Notes: generated by a model from the sequence alone, not told the origin. Shown: positions 34,191-43,708, counted from the first letter of the stretch. The stretch: DNA of 64,000 nucleotides from Clostridiales bacterium (GCA_009911365.1 QXXF01000009.1:62001-126000), one strand, 5' to 3'. A program made the numbers and translations.

Positions 34191-34964
34191 TTACAAGTAC
34201 CGCTCTGTGACGATAAAGATCCTGTCTTTTCTCGTTCTCTGTCCCACTTGGCGCAAATAGGCCTTGCCTTTTCCCCGCAGCACCAGCTTGTCACCTTCTT
34301 TTACTTGCGCATCTATTTTCTCTACTTGCATGCTGTTGAGAAAGACCAAGCCCATGCGGATGGCTTCAGCTGCTTTTGCCCGTGACAAAGAAAAGGCGGA
34401 AGCAATGACATTATCAAGGCGCAAGGATGCGACCGTGTCCTTTTGCTTCTTGACCCGCATCTCGGGGATCTGAAGTCCTTCCAGAGGAACTTGCATCAAT
34501 TTTAAAGGGACCCTTCCCGCTTTGCCGTAATTGAGCAGCAGAAACTGGGCAATTTCCTCCATCACCAGGATATCTGCACCTTCATCGCCAGTAAGAATGT
34601 CACCGATCATTTCCCTGCGGATGCCCAGGGCCGTGAGGGACCCCAAGTAATCCCGGTGCGTCAGCGTTTTCCCTTTAGACAAGTTTTCTGCCCTGATGAC
34701 TGTCAGGGGGTGGGAGTCTTTTGGCGAAGCATAATCAGGCAGAAAGAGACAGACGGTCCGCTCCGCCTCTTCATAACCACCGAAAAAGCAATAGGAAATC
34801 TCTTGCTGTCCTTTGGTCATCTGTCTGCACAAAGTCTCTGCCAGCCCCCTTTGCCGCAGATCTAAAAATCCCGTGTTCGTTACCATGTAGCTCTGACCGC
34901 ACTGGCGAAATTTATCCTCCACTGCGGCCAGCAGCATTTTATCTTCCTTTGTTTCATTCATCAT
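34191..34964 (-). CDS. ylmH: YlmH-family S4 RNA-binding protein
   Basis: 257 aa. N-terminal ~85 residues, a central domain (HPLTVIRAENLSKGKTLTHR, DYLGSLTALGIRREMIGDIL) and a C-terminal S4 domain (~180-245: SLRLDNVIASAFSLSRAKAA, IRMGLVFLN, KEGDKLVLRGKGK). The GxxR-E-x-GDI motif and S4 order are those of YlmH, encoded near ftsZ in Bacillus, which binds the 50S subunit and acts in ribosome-associated quality control. Here it is not in a division cluster. Only 2 nt separate it from the upstream DUF3048 gene, so they are co-transcribed. Confidence 0.88.
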   Translation of the reverse strand: MMNETKEDKMLLAAVEDKFRQCGQSYMVTNTGFLDLRQRGLAETLCRQMTKGQQEISYCFFGGYEEAERTVCLFLPDYASPKDSHPLTVIRAENLSKGKTLTHRDYLGSLTALGIRREMIGDILTGDEGADILVMEEIAQFLLLNYGKAGRVPLKLMQVPLEGLQIPEMRVKKQKDTVASLRLDNVIASAFSLSRAKAAEAIRMGLVFLNSMQVEKIDAQVKEGDKLVLRGKGKAYLRQVGQRTRKDRIFIVTERYL

Positions 34965-34966
34965 TT

Positions 34967-35998
34967 CTATTTATACTTGACTTCCACGCCGCCATCTACT
35001 ACCTGAATCCAAGTGGTACCCACGTTCAGCTTCATTTCCTTACCATTCTGGTCCACAAATATGGTTGGGGAATCCAGGTCTTTACGAGACCACTTTCCTT
35101 TTACCGCCACGCCATTGGTAAACAAGGTGGCGTTGCCCCCTGCGGTCATGTTGATCTTCAGGCGGCCCTTATCGTCCAACACCTTGGATTTCACTTTTTG
35201 TACCAAGATATTGCTGGTCGTGACCTGCTTGTCCGTGGCTTCATCTTTATAAGGCTTGCCGTTGACAGACCGTTTGTATTTTCCGGTTTTGGCATCGTAC
35301 TTGTAGTTATTTTTGTTGGTCCGATAATTGATGTCAATGTCAATAGCTTTGTCGCCCCGTTGTTTTTCTTCCGCTCCCAGGAACTGGAATCGGCGGACAT
35401 CTTGCTGTTTGTCCCACCCCTTTTCCTTGATCAGCTTCCAGATATCCTTTCCATTGGTGTAGGAATTGTGGGGAGCCGCTTTACTGCTGGTACGGTAAAA
35501 AATATTTCCGTAGGTGAAAGCGCTGATATACGGAATCACGTTTGATTCCAAATATTTCTTGGCCTGTGGGCTCCATCCGTGATGGACGAACACAGCCTTG
35601 TACTCCCGAGCCATATCCACGAAATACGGTCTAGCACTTCGGGACGGGCCCACGACGTCAGGGATCTGACTGTAATAAATGGGTTCCAGACGGCTGATGC
35701 CCCCTTCTACCGGGAATTCATACACGATATCCGCCTTGGAGATTCCGGACTGGGGCCTTGCCCCATCTGAGTTGTCCGTTGACAGGACAAAAGGTCTGGA
35801 CGGCAGTTCAGCTGTCACCTCTCCGGTCAGAGGATTGGTCATAGGCTCTTTGATCTTCGGCCAATCGCTTCCTGGGCCACTTTTATACCAAGTGGTCGCC
35901 CACACCGCGCCTCCTCCAATTACCAAGATTACCAGCGCGATAACCAATATTTTTAACCTTGTATGTCTTTTTTTGACTTGCTCCTTATTATAACGCAT
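34967..35998 (-). CDS. DUF3048 (YerB-like) membrane-anchored protein
   Basis: 343 aa. Short basic N-terminus, one hydrophobic segment (~17-36, no lipobox cysteine), then an extracellular YerB-like domain: RPFVLSTDNSDGARPQSGIS, KADIVYEFPVEGGISRLEPI, VGPSRSARPYFVDMAREYKA and FVHHGWS. DUF3048 proteins are envelope proteins of Firmicutes without a firm function. The second half (KINMTAGGNATLFTNGVAVK, SPTIFVDQNGKE) is the conserved C-terminal YerB lobe. Start 35998 has GGAAAGGA upstream. Operon with ylmH. Confidence 0.88.
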   Translation of the reverse strand: MRYNKEQVKKRHTRLKILVIALVILVIGGGAVWATTWYKSGPGSDWPKIKEPMTNPLTGEVTAELPSRPFVLSTDNSDGARPQSGISKADIVYEFPVEGGISRLEPIYYSQIPDVVGPSRSARPYFVDMAREYKAVFVHHGWSPQAKKYLESNVIPYISAFTYGNIFYRTSSKAAPHNSYTNGKDIWKLIKEKGWDKQQDVRRFQFLGAEEKQRGDKAIDIDINYRTNKNNYKYDAKTGKYKRSVNGKPYKDEATDKQVTTSNILVQKVKSKVLDDKGRLKINMTAGGNATLFTNGVAVKGKWSRKDLDSPTIFVDQNGKEMKLNVGTTWIQVVDGGVEVKYK

Positions 35999-36083
35999 CT
36001 TATCTTATCCTTTCCGTTCTTTTCTTTTTTTGGTATACTATATATTATACCAATAAATCTGTTTTAGGAAAGGACAAATTGTA

Positions 36084-36353
36084 ATGAAGTACACTTATAT
36101 TCCCCGCGGGGTCTGTTCTACAAAGTTAGATTTTGAATTAGATGGAGAGATTGTAAAAAATGTGCAGTTCAGCGGCGGATGCAATGGAAATCTGAAGGCC
36201 ATTGCCACCTTAGTGGACGGCATGACCGTGGATGAGGTGACGCAAAAGCTTTCTGGGATCAGCTGTGGCATGAAATCCACGTCCTGCACGGACCAGCTGG
36301 CAACTGCTTTGAAAAAAGCACTGGAAGAAGCGAAAGACGAGGCTAATGCTTGA
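36084..36353 (+). CDS. TSCPD domain protein (TIGR03905 type)
   Basis: 89 aa, AGGAAAGGA upstream. It reads VCSTKLDFELDGEIVKNVQF, then SGGCNGNLKAIATLVDGMTV and ISCGMKSTSCTDQLATALKK. The TSCPD name-motif appears here as TSCTDQL. Related domains form the C-terminus of vitamin B12-dependent ribonucleotide reductase, and the stand-alone family (TIGR03905) is widespread in Clostridia with unknown function. Four cysteines (about 11, 33, 61, 67) could bind metal. It is divergent from DUF3048. Confidence 0.9.
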   Translation: MKYTYIPRGVCSTKLDFELDGEIVKNVQFSGGCNGNLKAIATLVDGMTVDEVTQKLSGISCGMKSTSCTDQLATALKKALEEAKDEANA

Positions 36354-36450
36354 CATCGCACTCCTCTATCTGGATTTTAGCCTAGTGTGCGTTTAGTGAT
36401 CCTAATTTGACAAAACGTATTTTGCATGTCTGTGGGAGCGGATTTTTTCG

Positions 36451-36479
36451 TTTACAATTTTAATAAAACAGCATATAAT
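36451..36479 (+). promoter_or_regulatory. promoter of the CDF exporter gene
   Basis: TTTACA (36451-36456), 17-nt spacer, TATAAT (36474-36479), about 110 nt before ATG 36591. The long leader between contains no clear riboswitch fold that I can recognise. Confidence 0.75.
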
Positions 36480-36590
36480 AATCAGAATAACAAAGCTGGC
36501 TCCACTGATTTTCTTTTCAGAAGCAAGTTTTGTTAAAGTATGACCAATAGATATGCTCGATATGAATAAACGAAAGGATCAAATCCTGAT

Positions 36591-37763
36591 ATGGCGAATT
36601 TTTTAGCAAAGCTGTTTATCAAAGATCATGAGAATACCAGCGACTCGGCTGTACGAAAGCAATATGGAAAGCTGGCAGGCATTGTGGGTATTCTTTCCAA
36701 TGGCCTGCTGTGCGCAATGAAGATCATTATTGGGTTTGTCACTGGCAGCATCGCCATTGTGGCGGACGGTATCAATAACTTGGCGGATGCGTCTTCCTCT
36801 ATCATTACCTTGATCGGTTTCAAGCTGGCCGCCGCGCCAGAGGACAAAAATCACCCTTATGGCCATGCCCGTATCGAATACCTCACCGGGCTGTTCATTT
36901 CTGTGCTGATCATTGTCCTCGGCTTGCAGCTGCTGCGTTCTTCTTTTGACAAGGTGCTGCATCCGGATCCCCTGTCTTTCCGCTATATGACAGTGATCAT
37001 TCTGGTCATTGCCATTGGCATTAAAGTGTGGCAGGCTTTCTTTAACATCAGTCTGGGGAAAAAGATCAACTCCGTGGCCCTCATGGCAACAGGCGCAGAC
37101 AGCCGCAACGACGTGATCGCCACTACCGCAGTGCTGCTGAGCATCATCATTGGAAAACTCTTTCACTTGCAGCTGGATGGTTATATGGGCTGTCTGGTGG
37201 CTTTGTTCATCATCTGGTCCGGTATCCAGCTGATCCGTGAAACTTCCAGCCCACTGCTGGGAGAAGCTCCGGATCAGGAGCTGGTAGACGCCATTGCGGA
37301 CACGGTCCTTTCTCAAGAAGGAATCATCGGCATTCATGATCTGGTGGTACACAACTATGGACCTGGGAAAATCTTTGCTTCCATTCATATCGAGGTGGAC
37401 GCAAAGGGGAATTTGATGGAAAGTCACGACCGAATCGACAACATCGAACGTCTGATCAAAAAAGAACTGAATATTGAGTTCACCGCTCATATGGATCCCG
37501 TGGACCTGAATAATCCTCTCATCGAGCGGCTCCATCATGAAATCCTCGTAGCAGTCAAGCCTTTTGCTGGAGTAAAAAGCATCCATGACTTACGGATCGT
37601 TCCTGGAAACACCCATACCAACGTCATCTTTGACGCTGTGCTTTCCTCTGACTGTGCTACGGACGAAAAGGAACTCTGCCGATGCGTGGAAGCACATCTG
37701 AAAAAAATCGATCCTCATTATTATGTGGTGATCACATTTGATCGTGCGTATACGGAGCTGTAG
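36591..37763 (+). CDS. cation diffusion facilitator, manganese-type site
   Basis: 390 aa. Six membrane helices (~25-245), then a cytoplasmic ZT-dimer domain (~250-330), plus a further ~60-residue extension (GVKSIHDLRIVPGNTHTNVI...). The transport site is Asn62-x3-Asp66 in TM2 (INNLAD) and Asp170-x3-Asp174 in TM5 (DSRND). Zinc exporters normally have Asp/His-x3-Asp, while the Asn-Asp/Asp-Asp set is typical of MntE/MneP manganese exporters. It probably exports Mn(II) in exchange for protons. This is inference from site residues. Confidence 0.92.
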   Translation: MANFLAKLFIKDHENTSDSAVRKQYGKLAGIVGILSNGLLCAMKIIIGFVTGSIAIVADGINNLADASSSIITLIGFKLAAAPEDKNHPYGHARIEYLTGLFISVLIIVLGLQLLRSSFDKVLHPDPLSFRYMTVIILVIAIGIKVWQAFFNISLGKKINSVALMATGADSRNDVIATTAVLLSIIIGKLFHLQLDGYMGCLVALFIIWSGIQLIRETSSPLLGEAPDQELVDAIADTVLSQEGIIGIHDLVVHNYGPGKIFASIHIEVDAKGNLMESHDRIDNIERLIKKELNIEFTAHMDPVDLNNPLIERLHHEILVAVKPFAGVKSIHDLRIVPGNTHTNVIFDAVLSSDCATDEKELCRCVEAHLKKIDPHYYVVITFDRAYTEL

Positions 37764-37825
37764 ACGGTATCCGTGTTTTGGCTTGGAGCACTGACTGGCC
37801 CTCACTCATCGAAACTCCTTTCCCT

Positions 37826-38659
37826 CTACTCTCCAGCTTCTTTCCGCAGCAAGGCGATCTCCGCTGCGTAGCCATCCAGTTCGTTAGGCGTTTCCAGGAT
37901 GAACGGCAGGTCTTTCAGCTTTGGGTGAGTGATGACATTTTTAATGGTTTCTACTCCAAGGTGCCCTTCTCCGATTTTCGCATGGCGATCTTTATGCGCG
38001 CCCATGGGATTCATGCTGTCATTGATATGCATGGCGTGAAGCTTTTCCAAACCAATGACTCGGTCGAATTCATCTAAAACGCCGTCCAGATCATGGATGA
38101 TATCATAACCGCCATCGCTCACATGGCAGGTGTCCATGCACACGCCGATTTTGTCTTTTAACTCTACTCGGTCAATGATTTCTGCCAGCTCCTCAAATTT
38201 CCCGCCTACTTCGCTGCCTTTTCCAGCCATGGTTTCCAGCAGGACGATGGTGCTCTGCTGTGGGGTCAGGACTCGGTTCAGCAGATCCGCGATCATCTCG
38301 ATCCCCTTTTCCACGCCTTGGCCCACATGGCTGCCAGGGTGAAAATTGTAATAGTGGCCTGGCGTGTATTCCATCCGCTGCATATCTTCGCTCATAGCCA
38401 TGTATGCGAAATCCCGCGTTTTCTCATCCTTGGAGCACGGGTTCAAGGTATAAGGCGCATGAGCCACCAGCTTTCCGAATTGATTCTCCCGCAAAAGTTC
38501 CAGCAGCTTTTTTACATCCTCTTCATCAATGGCTTTTGCCTTGCCGCCTCTTGGATTCCTGGTAAAAAAAGCAAATGTGGTGGCGTTGATTTTTAAAGCG
38601 TCTTTTCCCATATGTTCATAGCCCTTTGCCGCTGACAAATGGCATCCAATCTTTAACAT
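37826..38659 (-). CDS. nfo: deoxyribonuclease IV (AP endonuclease, EndoIV family)
   Basis: 277 aa, full length. TIM-barrel zinc enzyme motifs: [30 protein letters not shown] (His ligand), [26 protein letters not shown] (Glu), [15 protein letters not shown] and [25 protein letters not shown]. All nine metal-ligand positions of the family appear present. It cleaves DNA 5' to abasic sites in base excision repair. It is convergent with the CDF gene and alone in its unit. Confidence 0.96.
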   Translation of the reverse strand: MLKIGCHLSAAKGYEHMGKDALKINATTFAFFTRNPRGGKAKAIDEEDVKKLLELLRENQFGKLVAHAPYTLNPCSKDEKTRDFAYMAMSEDMQRMEYTPGHYYNFHPGSHVGQGVEKGIEMIADLLNRVLTPQQSTIVLLETMAGKGSEVGGKFEELAEIIDRVELKDKIGVCMDTCHVSDGGYDIIHDLDGVLDEFDRVIGLEKLHAMHINDSMNPMGAHKDRHAKIGEGHLGVETIKNVITHPKLKDLPFILETPNELDGYAAEIALLRKEAGE

Positions 38660-38846
38660 GACAAGTTCTCCTTTGTTTTCTTTTTATCATACCACAAACT
38701 GGCAGGTTGTAAACCACAAAGCCAAGCATTTTCCCGCAAGGTTTCTCCTCTCACAAGCTGCCGACGCCATGAATTATCTGTCTGTCTCAACCATAAAGTC
38801 TGCTGAGGCTTTCTGCTCTTGTTCTAGAAGACATTTATTTAGAGTG

Positions 38847-38889
38847 TTGACATATCAGTTTTTATTTAATGCAATAGTATTAAATAAAA
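38847..38889 (+). promoter_or_regulatory. promoter with overlapping perfect palindromic operator
   Basis: TTGACA (38847-38852), 17-nt spacer, TGCAAT (38870-38875). An 11-bp perfect inverted repeat, TTTTATTTAAT and ATTAAATAAAA (38860-38870 and 38879-38889, 8-nt centre), covers the -10 region and the ribosome site of ymcC. It is the expected kind of operator for the TetR-type regulator encoded two genes on, which would repress its own operon. Confidence 0.7.
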
Positions 38890-38903
38890 GGAGGGACTTG
38901 ATC

Positions 38904-39442
38904 ATGCTTGTATTCTTTATTATTTTATGCGAAGTTGTTTTCTGGGTATTTGTGTTAGGCGGACTGGCTGTGCGTTATCTGCTAAAGTGCCGGAGCCTGG
39001 GCCTCGTACTGCTGGCATTGGCGCCTGTGATCGATCTGGTGCTCTTGGCCGTAACAGTGCTAGATTTGAGAACTGGCGGGACACCAACCATGGCTCACGG
39101 TTTAGCTGCTGTCTATATTGGGGTTTCAGCTGCCTTTGAAAAAAAATAATCGCATGGGCGGACCGCCGTTTTGCGGCAAAGCTCTGTAAAGAAACAGGAA
39201 CGCCTCTTGAAAAAAAGTTTGGAAAGGCTCATGTTGCACAGGAGCGGCGGGACTGGCTTAGGCATCTGCTGGCCTTTACCATTGGGACACTTTTGATCCT
39301 TCTAATGATATTCCTGATCGGAGAGGCCGCACAGGCCCAAGCACTGCTCCGCATCGTAAAAACCTGGGGAATCGTTCTGCTTATTGATTTTATCGTCAGT
39401 TTCAGTTATACTTTATGTCCACGAAAAGAAAAGAGGATGTGA
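38904..39442 (+). pseudogene. ymcC: YmcC-like four-helix membrane protein, frameshifted in an A8 run
   Basis: ATG 38904 follows AAAGGAGGG. The first 81 codons (MLVFFIILCEVVFWVFVLGG ... AHGLAAVYIGVSAAFEKK) end at TAA 39147-39149, right after eight A at 39139-39146. With one more A the frame continues IIAWADRRFAAKLCKETGTP ... LRHLLAFTIGTLL, LLIDFIVSFSYTLCPRKEKR to TGA 39440-39442, giving the ~180-residue, four-helix protein known as YmcC in Bacillus. The function of the family is unknown. The reading is a frameshift, slippage site or homopolymer sequencing error. The next gene is pksA-like, as in Bacillus. Confidence 0.8.
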
Positions 39443-39448
39443 CAGATC

Positions 39449-40047
39449 ATGCCCAAGATCGTAGATTATGAAACACAAAAGCATATCATCGCAGAAGCTA
39501 CCCGTCGCCTGATTCGACAGGGAGGACTGCGGAAAGCGACGGTCCGCAACATTGCCCAAGAGGCGGGGATGTCCGTAGGTGCCCTACGCCACTGTTTCCC
39601 TAGTCAAGAGGATTTGATTCAATATGCCATGAATCTGATCGTAGATCAGGTGACAATCCGTATCAATGACCTGGCAGCTTCCATAGAACAGCAACAATTT
39701 ACGCAGAATACAGCAGTAAATATCGTTTATCAGTTAGCTGCCTTTGATGAAGAACAAAAAAAGAAATGGAAGTCTGGCTTTCCTTTTGTGTGGAAGCTCT
39801 TTATAAACCAGTGCTTAAACCTCTCAATGATAAAATGTATGACAGTATCCCTGCTGTTGTTTATCAAGTTTTGATGTTTATGAAGAAATCAGGGCTTGTG
39901 CGGAAAGAAATCGATCTAGACAATGAAGCTGATGTGCTTCATGTGTTGATAGACGGACTTGCCCCGCACCGGGTGATCCGTCCTGAAAAGAGATCAGAGA
40001 CGCAGATGAAAGAGATTCTGCGGAAACAGCTGCGTGATCTAGCCTGA
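39449..40047 (+). pseudogene. pksA: PksA-like TetR regulator, frameshifted in an A7 run
   Basis: Starts at ATG 39449, 6 nt after ymcC. The N-terminal HTH (KIVDYETQKHIIAEATRRLI, then TVRNIAQEAGMSVGALRHCF) is typical TetR/PksA. At 39756-39762 a run of seven A shifts the frame: the in-phase reading ends at 39874, while the frame one A longer continues EMEVWLSFCVEALYKPVLKP ... LHVLIDGLAPHRVI to 40047, giving the normal ~200-residue protein. It is the second broken A run in two adjacent genes. It probably represses the palindromic promoter at 38847-38889. Confidence 0.8.
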
Positions 40048-40093
40048 TCTGTGCCGTTTGCCCTAAATCCAGGAAATTTTAGACCCAGCGCAC

Positions 40094-40135
40094 AAAAAAC
40101 AAGTAGCGGAGTGATTTCTAAGGTCTCACTCCGCC
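40094..40135 (-). terminator. terminator of the riboflavin operon
   Basis: Minus strand GCGGAGTGA/TCACTCCGC stem (40106-40134) followed by a short spacer and TTTTTT (40094-40099), downstream of ribH. Confidence 0.7.
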
Positions 40136-40228
40136 AAATAGCCAAATAAGCGTTCCCATATGCCACGGCACACAGCGTGCCGCCAGCATGAATCGCCGTT
40201 CAGGCATGCGTGCCCGTTTCAACGCCTG

Positions 40229-40690
40229 CTAGATTTCTTTGATCAGGTTGATCATTTCAATCGCAGTAACCGCAGCTTCGCTGCCTTTGTTTCCTGCCTT
40301 AGTGCCTGCCCGCTCAATGGCCTGTTCAATGGTGTCCACGGTCAGCACACCGAAGACCACCGGAATCTCTGCGTCAAGACCTACTGCTGCGATGCCCTTG
40401 GAAACTTCCGCACTGACATATTCAAAGTGAGCTGTCGCGCCGCGGATCACGGCTCCTAGACAGATAACCGCATCATATTTTCCACTCTTTGCCATTTTCT
40501 TGGCGATCAGCGGAATCTCAAAAGCGCCTGGCACCCATGCCACGCTGATATCCTCTTCGTCCATCCCGTGACGCTTCAAAGCGTCAATCGCACCGGACAG
40601 CAGCTTGCTCCCGATAAATTCATTAAACCGTCCCACTACGATCCCTACTTTGATCCCCTGCGCGATCAGATTGCCTTCTAATAATTTCAT
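40229..40690 (-). CDS. ribH: 6,7-dimethyl-8-ribityllumazine synthase
   Basis: 153 aa. [11 protein letters not shown] (18-28), [11 protein letters not shown] (~50-60), [20 protein letters not shown] (~77-96, with the catalytic His) and [20 protein letters not shown] are the full lumazine synthase set. It condenses 5-amino-6-ribitylaminouracil with 3,4-dihydroxy-2-butanone 4-phosphate, forming the icosahedral or pentameric shell. It is the last gene of the rib operon, 48 nt after ribBA, under the FMN riboswitch at 44011-44122. Confidence 0.97.
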   Translation of the reverse strand: MKLLEGNLIAQGIKVGIVVGRFNEFIGSKLLSGAIDALKRHGMDEEDISVAWVPGAFEIPLIAKKMAKSGKYDAVICLGAVIRGATAHFEYVSAEVSKGIAAVGLDAEIPVVFGVLTVDTIEQAIERAGTKAGNKGSEAAVTAIEMINLIKEI

Positions 40691-40738
40691 TTTGTTTCCT
40701 CCTCTTTCCGTTAAACTCCATACGTTGATTTCTTTGTT

Positions 40739-41941
40739 TTAGCATGAATGGAGCACATGGCCCATTTTCTCTTTCTTTGTGTTCATATAACGTCTGCTTT
40801 CCGGCTTGATCTCTGTTTCAATGGACACCCGCTCGATAACATTAATCCCATAGCTTTCCAGCCCGTGGATCTTATCTGGATTGTTAGTCATGACTCTGAG
40901 GGTGGTCGCTCCCAAGTCCTCCAGGATCTGCGCACCCACGGTGTAATCCCGCAGGTCTGGCTTGAAGCCCAGAGCCACGTTGGCCTCCACCGTGTCCATC
41001 CCCTGCTCTTGAAGCGCATAAGCTTTCAGCTTGTTAATCAAACCAATGCCCCGGCCTTCCTGTCTGAGATAGACCATGATGCCTCGGCCTTCCTTGGCAA
41101 TCATGCGCATGGCCGCGTCGTATTGGTCGCCACAGTCACATTTGGCGCTTCCCAGAGCGTCACCTGTCAGACATTCAGAGTGGACTCTCACCAGGACTGG
41201 CTCACCATTAGCCACATCGCCCATTGCCAGGGCCACATGATGTTCTCCGTTAAGTTTGTTGATATAGCCGTAGATCTTGAATTTTCCATATTTTGTTGGC
41301 AAGTTCGTTTCCACTACTCGCTCCATGATCTTGTCATGGCGTTTCCGATACGCAATTAAGTCTTTAATGGTAATAAAAGTCAAATCGTGTTCTTTTGCCA
41401 GCTCCATGAGTTCGGTCTTGCGCATCATGTTCCCGTCTTCCCGCATGATCTCGCAGCACAGTCCGCATTCCTTTAGTCCGGCAAGACGCATCAGATCCAC
41501 AGTCGCCTCCGTATGGCCGTCCCGCTCCAATACGCCTTTTGCCTTGGCTTCCAGCGGAAACATGTGCCCCGGCCTTCTAAAGTCGCAAGGCTGCGCGGTG
41601 TCTTCCACGCATTTCATGGCAGTCAGGGACCGCTCATGGGCGGAGATCCCCGTGGTAGTGTCCACATGGTCGATAGAAACTGTAAAAGCTGTGGCGTGGT
41701 TATCCGTATTGTTTAAAACCATTTGTCCTAATCCCAGCTTTTCCGTCATCGGACCGCTCATAGGCATGCAGATCAATCCTTTTCCATAGCAGGCCATAAA
41801 GTTCACGTTTTCCGGTGTGGCGAATTCCGCCGCGCAGATAAAGTCGCCCTCGTTTTCCCTGTCTGGATCATCGGTGCATACGATGATCTTTCCTTGCCTC
41901 AAATCTTCCAAGGCCTGTTCGATAGTCGCGAATTCACTCAT
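40739..41941 (-). CDS. ribBA: bifunctional 3,4-DHBP synthase / GTP cyclohydrolase II
   Basis: 400 aa. Residues ~1-205 are DHBP synthase (VCTDDPDRENEGDFICAAEF with the acidic metal site, then GISAHERSLTA and RPGHMFPL). Residues ~206-400 are GTP cyclohydrolase II (RVHSECLTGDALGSAKCDCG zinc cysteines, LRQEGRGIGL, NNPDKIHGLESYGI). It supplies both precursors of riboflavin. All catalytic residues appear present. It starts 13 nt after ribE. Confidence 0.97.
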   Translation of the reverse strand: MSEFATIEQALEDLRQGKIIVCTDDPDRENEGDFICAAEFATPENVNFMACYGKGLICMPMSGPMTEKLGLGQMVLNNTDNHATAFTVSIDHVDTTTGISAHERSLTAMKCVEDTAQPCDFRRPGHMFPLEAKAKGVLERDGHTEATVDLMRLAGLKECGLCCEIMREDGNMMRKTELMELAKEHDLTFITIKDLIAYRKRHDKIMERVVETNLPTKYGKFKIYGYINKLNGEHHVALAMGDVANGEPVLVRVHSECLTGDALGSAKCDCGDQYDAAMRMIAKEGRGIMVYLRQEGRGIGLINKLKAYALQEQGMDTVEANVALGFKPDLRDYTVGAQILEDLGATTLRVMTNNPDKIHGLESYGINVIERVSIETEIKPESRRYMNTKKEKMGHVLHSC

Positions 41942-41954
41942 TTTATCTTTCCTC

Positions 41955-42593
41955 CTAAAATCCGTTTTCTTTTAAAAATTCCAAGTCAATGCCGCTGCTT
42001 TGGGCCCGCGGCTCTTCCTGGGGCAGCATCAGCCGCTCCATGTATTTTGCCAGGATGTCTGTTTCCAGGTTCACGATGTCCCCTGGCTCTTTTTCCAGCA
42101 GCGTTGTCTCCCCTCCTGTATGGGGGATGATGGAAACCTGAAAGCCTGTATCTGTCAACGCAGCCACGGTCAGGCTGATGCCATCTATGGTGATGGAACC
42201 TTTTTCCGCAATATAGCGCAGCAGGTCCCGGCCGCATTCGATGCTCACCCATACGGCGTTTCCTTCCCGCTGTTTTTTGGTAACCGTCCCCGTATCATCG
42301 ATATGACCGCTGACAATATGGCCGCCAAACCTGCCGTCCGCGGCCATGGCCCGTTCCAAGTTGACCCGGCCGCCTTTTTTCAATCGCCCCAGGCTGCTGC
42401 GCCGCAAAGTCTCCGGCATCACATCCACCTGAAAGCTATTTTTGCTGAAATCAGTGACTGTCAGGCACACGCCGTTTACTGCGATGCTGTCGCCCAGATG
42501 TACGTCTTCCAGGACTTTCGCAGCATGGATGTTCAGACTGCCGCTGCCTATATTTTGAAGGGTCCCGATTTCTTCAATGATCCCTGTAAACAT
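41955..42593 (-). CDS. ribE: riboflavin synthase alpha subunit
   Basis: 212 aa, two lumazine-binding repeats: MFTGIIEEIGTLQNI ... SIAVNGVCLTVTDF ... VNLERAM in the first half, and GHIVSGHIDDTGTV ... GSITIDGISLTVAAL ... VNLETDILAKYMERL in the second. It dismutates two 6,7-dimethyl-8-ribityllumazine molecules to riboflavin plus the pyrimidine precursor. It lies 20 nt after ribD. Length and internal duplication are normal. Confidence 0.97.
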   Translation of the reverse strand: MFTGIIEEIGTLQNIGSGSLNIHAAKVLEDVHLGDSIAVNGVCLTVTDFSKNSFQVDVMPETLRRSSLGRLKKGGRVNLERAMAADGRFGGHIVSGHIDDTGTVTKKQREGNAVWVSIECGRDLLRYIAEKGSITIDGISLTVAALTDTGFQVSIIPHTGGETTLLEKEPGDIVNLETDILAKYMERLMLPQEEPRAQSSGIDLEFLKENGF

Positions 42594-42613
42594 GCTGTTC
42601 CCCTTTCTGCGTT

Positions 42614-43708
42614 TTATTCTTCGGCTTGTTGTCCCAGCGTTCCCTGGACCAACAGGTCTTCACCGCTCCTTGCGATTTCTACGTCTTTTAGCTGAATGGC
42701 CTGGGACATGGCCGCGAAGCCCCTGCCTTCTACCGGGGTTTTCGCATCTTTGCCGCCGATGAGTTTTGGTGAGATAAAGGTCACTACCCGATCCACGATC
42801 CCAGCTTGCAGCGCACCTTCGTTCAGGCCGCCGCCGCCTTCCAGCAAAATGCTGTCAATGCCTCGCTCGCCAAGCAGTTCCATCAAATGATCCAAGTCCA
42901 CCCTGTCATCTTTGGTTCTCGTGATCAAGACTCGCTCTCCCAGTTTTCTGCGTTTTTGCAGATCGCAGTTTTCCGTGGCCGCTATGACATAATTTTCATC
43001 TTTCAGCACTTTTGCGTCCAGCGGTATGGTAAGGTGGCTGTCTATGATGATACGAATAGGATCCCGCCCGCCCGCGAGCCTACAAGTAAGCTGCGGATCA
43101 TCGGCTAAAACGGTCCCGATGCCTGCCATGATGCCGGTGAGGCTGTTTCTCATCCTCTGGACCATCTGGCGGGACGCTTCGCTGCTGACCCACTTGGAGT
43201 CGCCTGTGTGCGCCGCAATTTTTCCATCCAAGGTCATGGCGGTTTTCATCACCACAAAGGGACGCTTTTTAGTGATATACTTGAGAAAAATCTCGTTGAT
43301 CCCACGGCACTCTGATTCCAATATGCCGGTTTCCACCTGGATGCCTGCCTCTTTCAGCATGTTCACCCCTCTTCCCGCCACCAGCGGGTTAGGATCCAGC
43401 AGACCGATGTAGGTTTTCTTTATTTTTTTCTCTATGATAGCCTTTGCGCAAGGCGGCGTCCTGCCGTAATGAGAGCAAGGCTCTAAGGTCACATACATTT
43501 CTGCCCCTTCTACAGATTCACCTCTGTCCTGGGCATTTTGGAAGGCATTGATTTCCGCATGGTTCTCACCACACTTTTGATGCCATCCTTCTCCAATGAT
43601 CTGGCCATCCTTGACGATGACCGCTCCCACCACTGGGTTGGGCGATGTTCTGCCCCGCCCCTTTTCCGCCAGCATGAGCGCATGCTTCATATATGTTTCA
43701 TTTGTCAT
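42614..43708 (-). CDS. ribD: riboflavin deaminase/reductase
   Basis: 364 aa from ATG 43708 (MTNETYMKHALMLAEKGRGR; AGAGAGG upstream). The frame is open to 43798, but that part lacks a site. The deaminase domain has zinc motifs NHAEINAF (~50-57) and LEPCSHYGRTPPCAKAI (~76-92). The reductase domain from ~148 has VVMKTAMTLDGKIAAHTGDS and LLEGGGGLNEGAL. It carries out steps 2 and 3 of riboflavin synthesis. It is the first gene of the operon, about 300 nt downstream of the FMN riboswitch with two terminators between. Confidence 0.96.
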   Translation of the reverse strand: MTNETYMKHALMLAEKGRGRTSPNPVVGAVIVKDGQIIGEGWHQKCGENHAEINAFQNAQDRGESVEGAEMYVTLEPCSHYGRTPPCAKAIIEKKIKKTYIGLLDPNPLVAGRGVNMLKEAGIQVETGILESECRGINEIFLKYITKKRPFVVMKTAMTLDGKIAAHTGDSKWVSSEASRQMVQRMRNSLTGIMAGIGTVLADDPQLTCRLAGGRDPIRIIIDSHLTIPLDAKVLKDENYVIAATENCDLQKRRKLGERVLITRTKDDRVDLDHLMELLGERGIDSILLEGGGGLNEGALQAGIVDRVVTFISPKLIGGKDAKTPVEGRGFAAMSQAIQLKDVEIARSGEDLLVQGTLGQQAEE

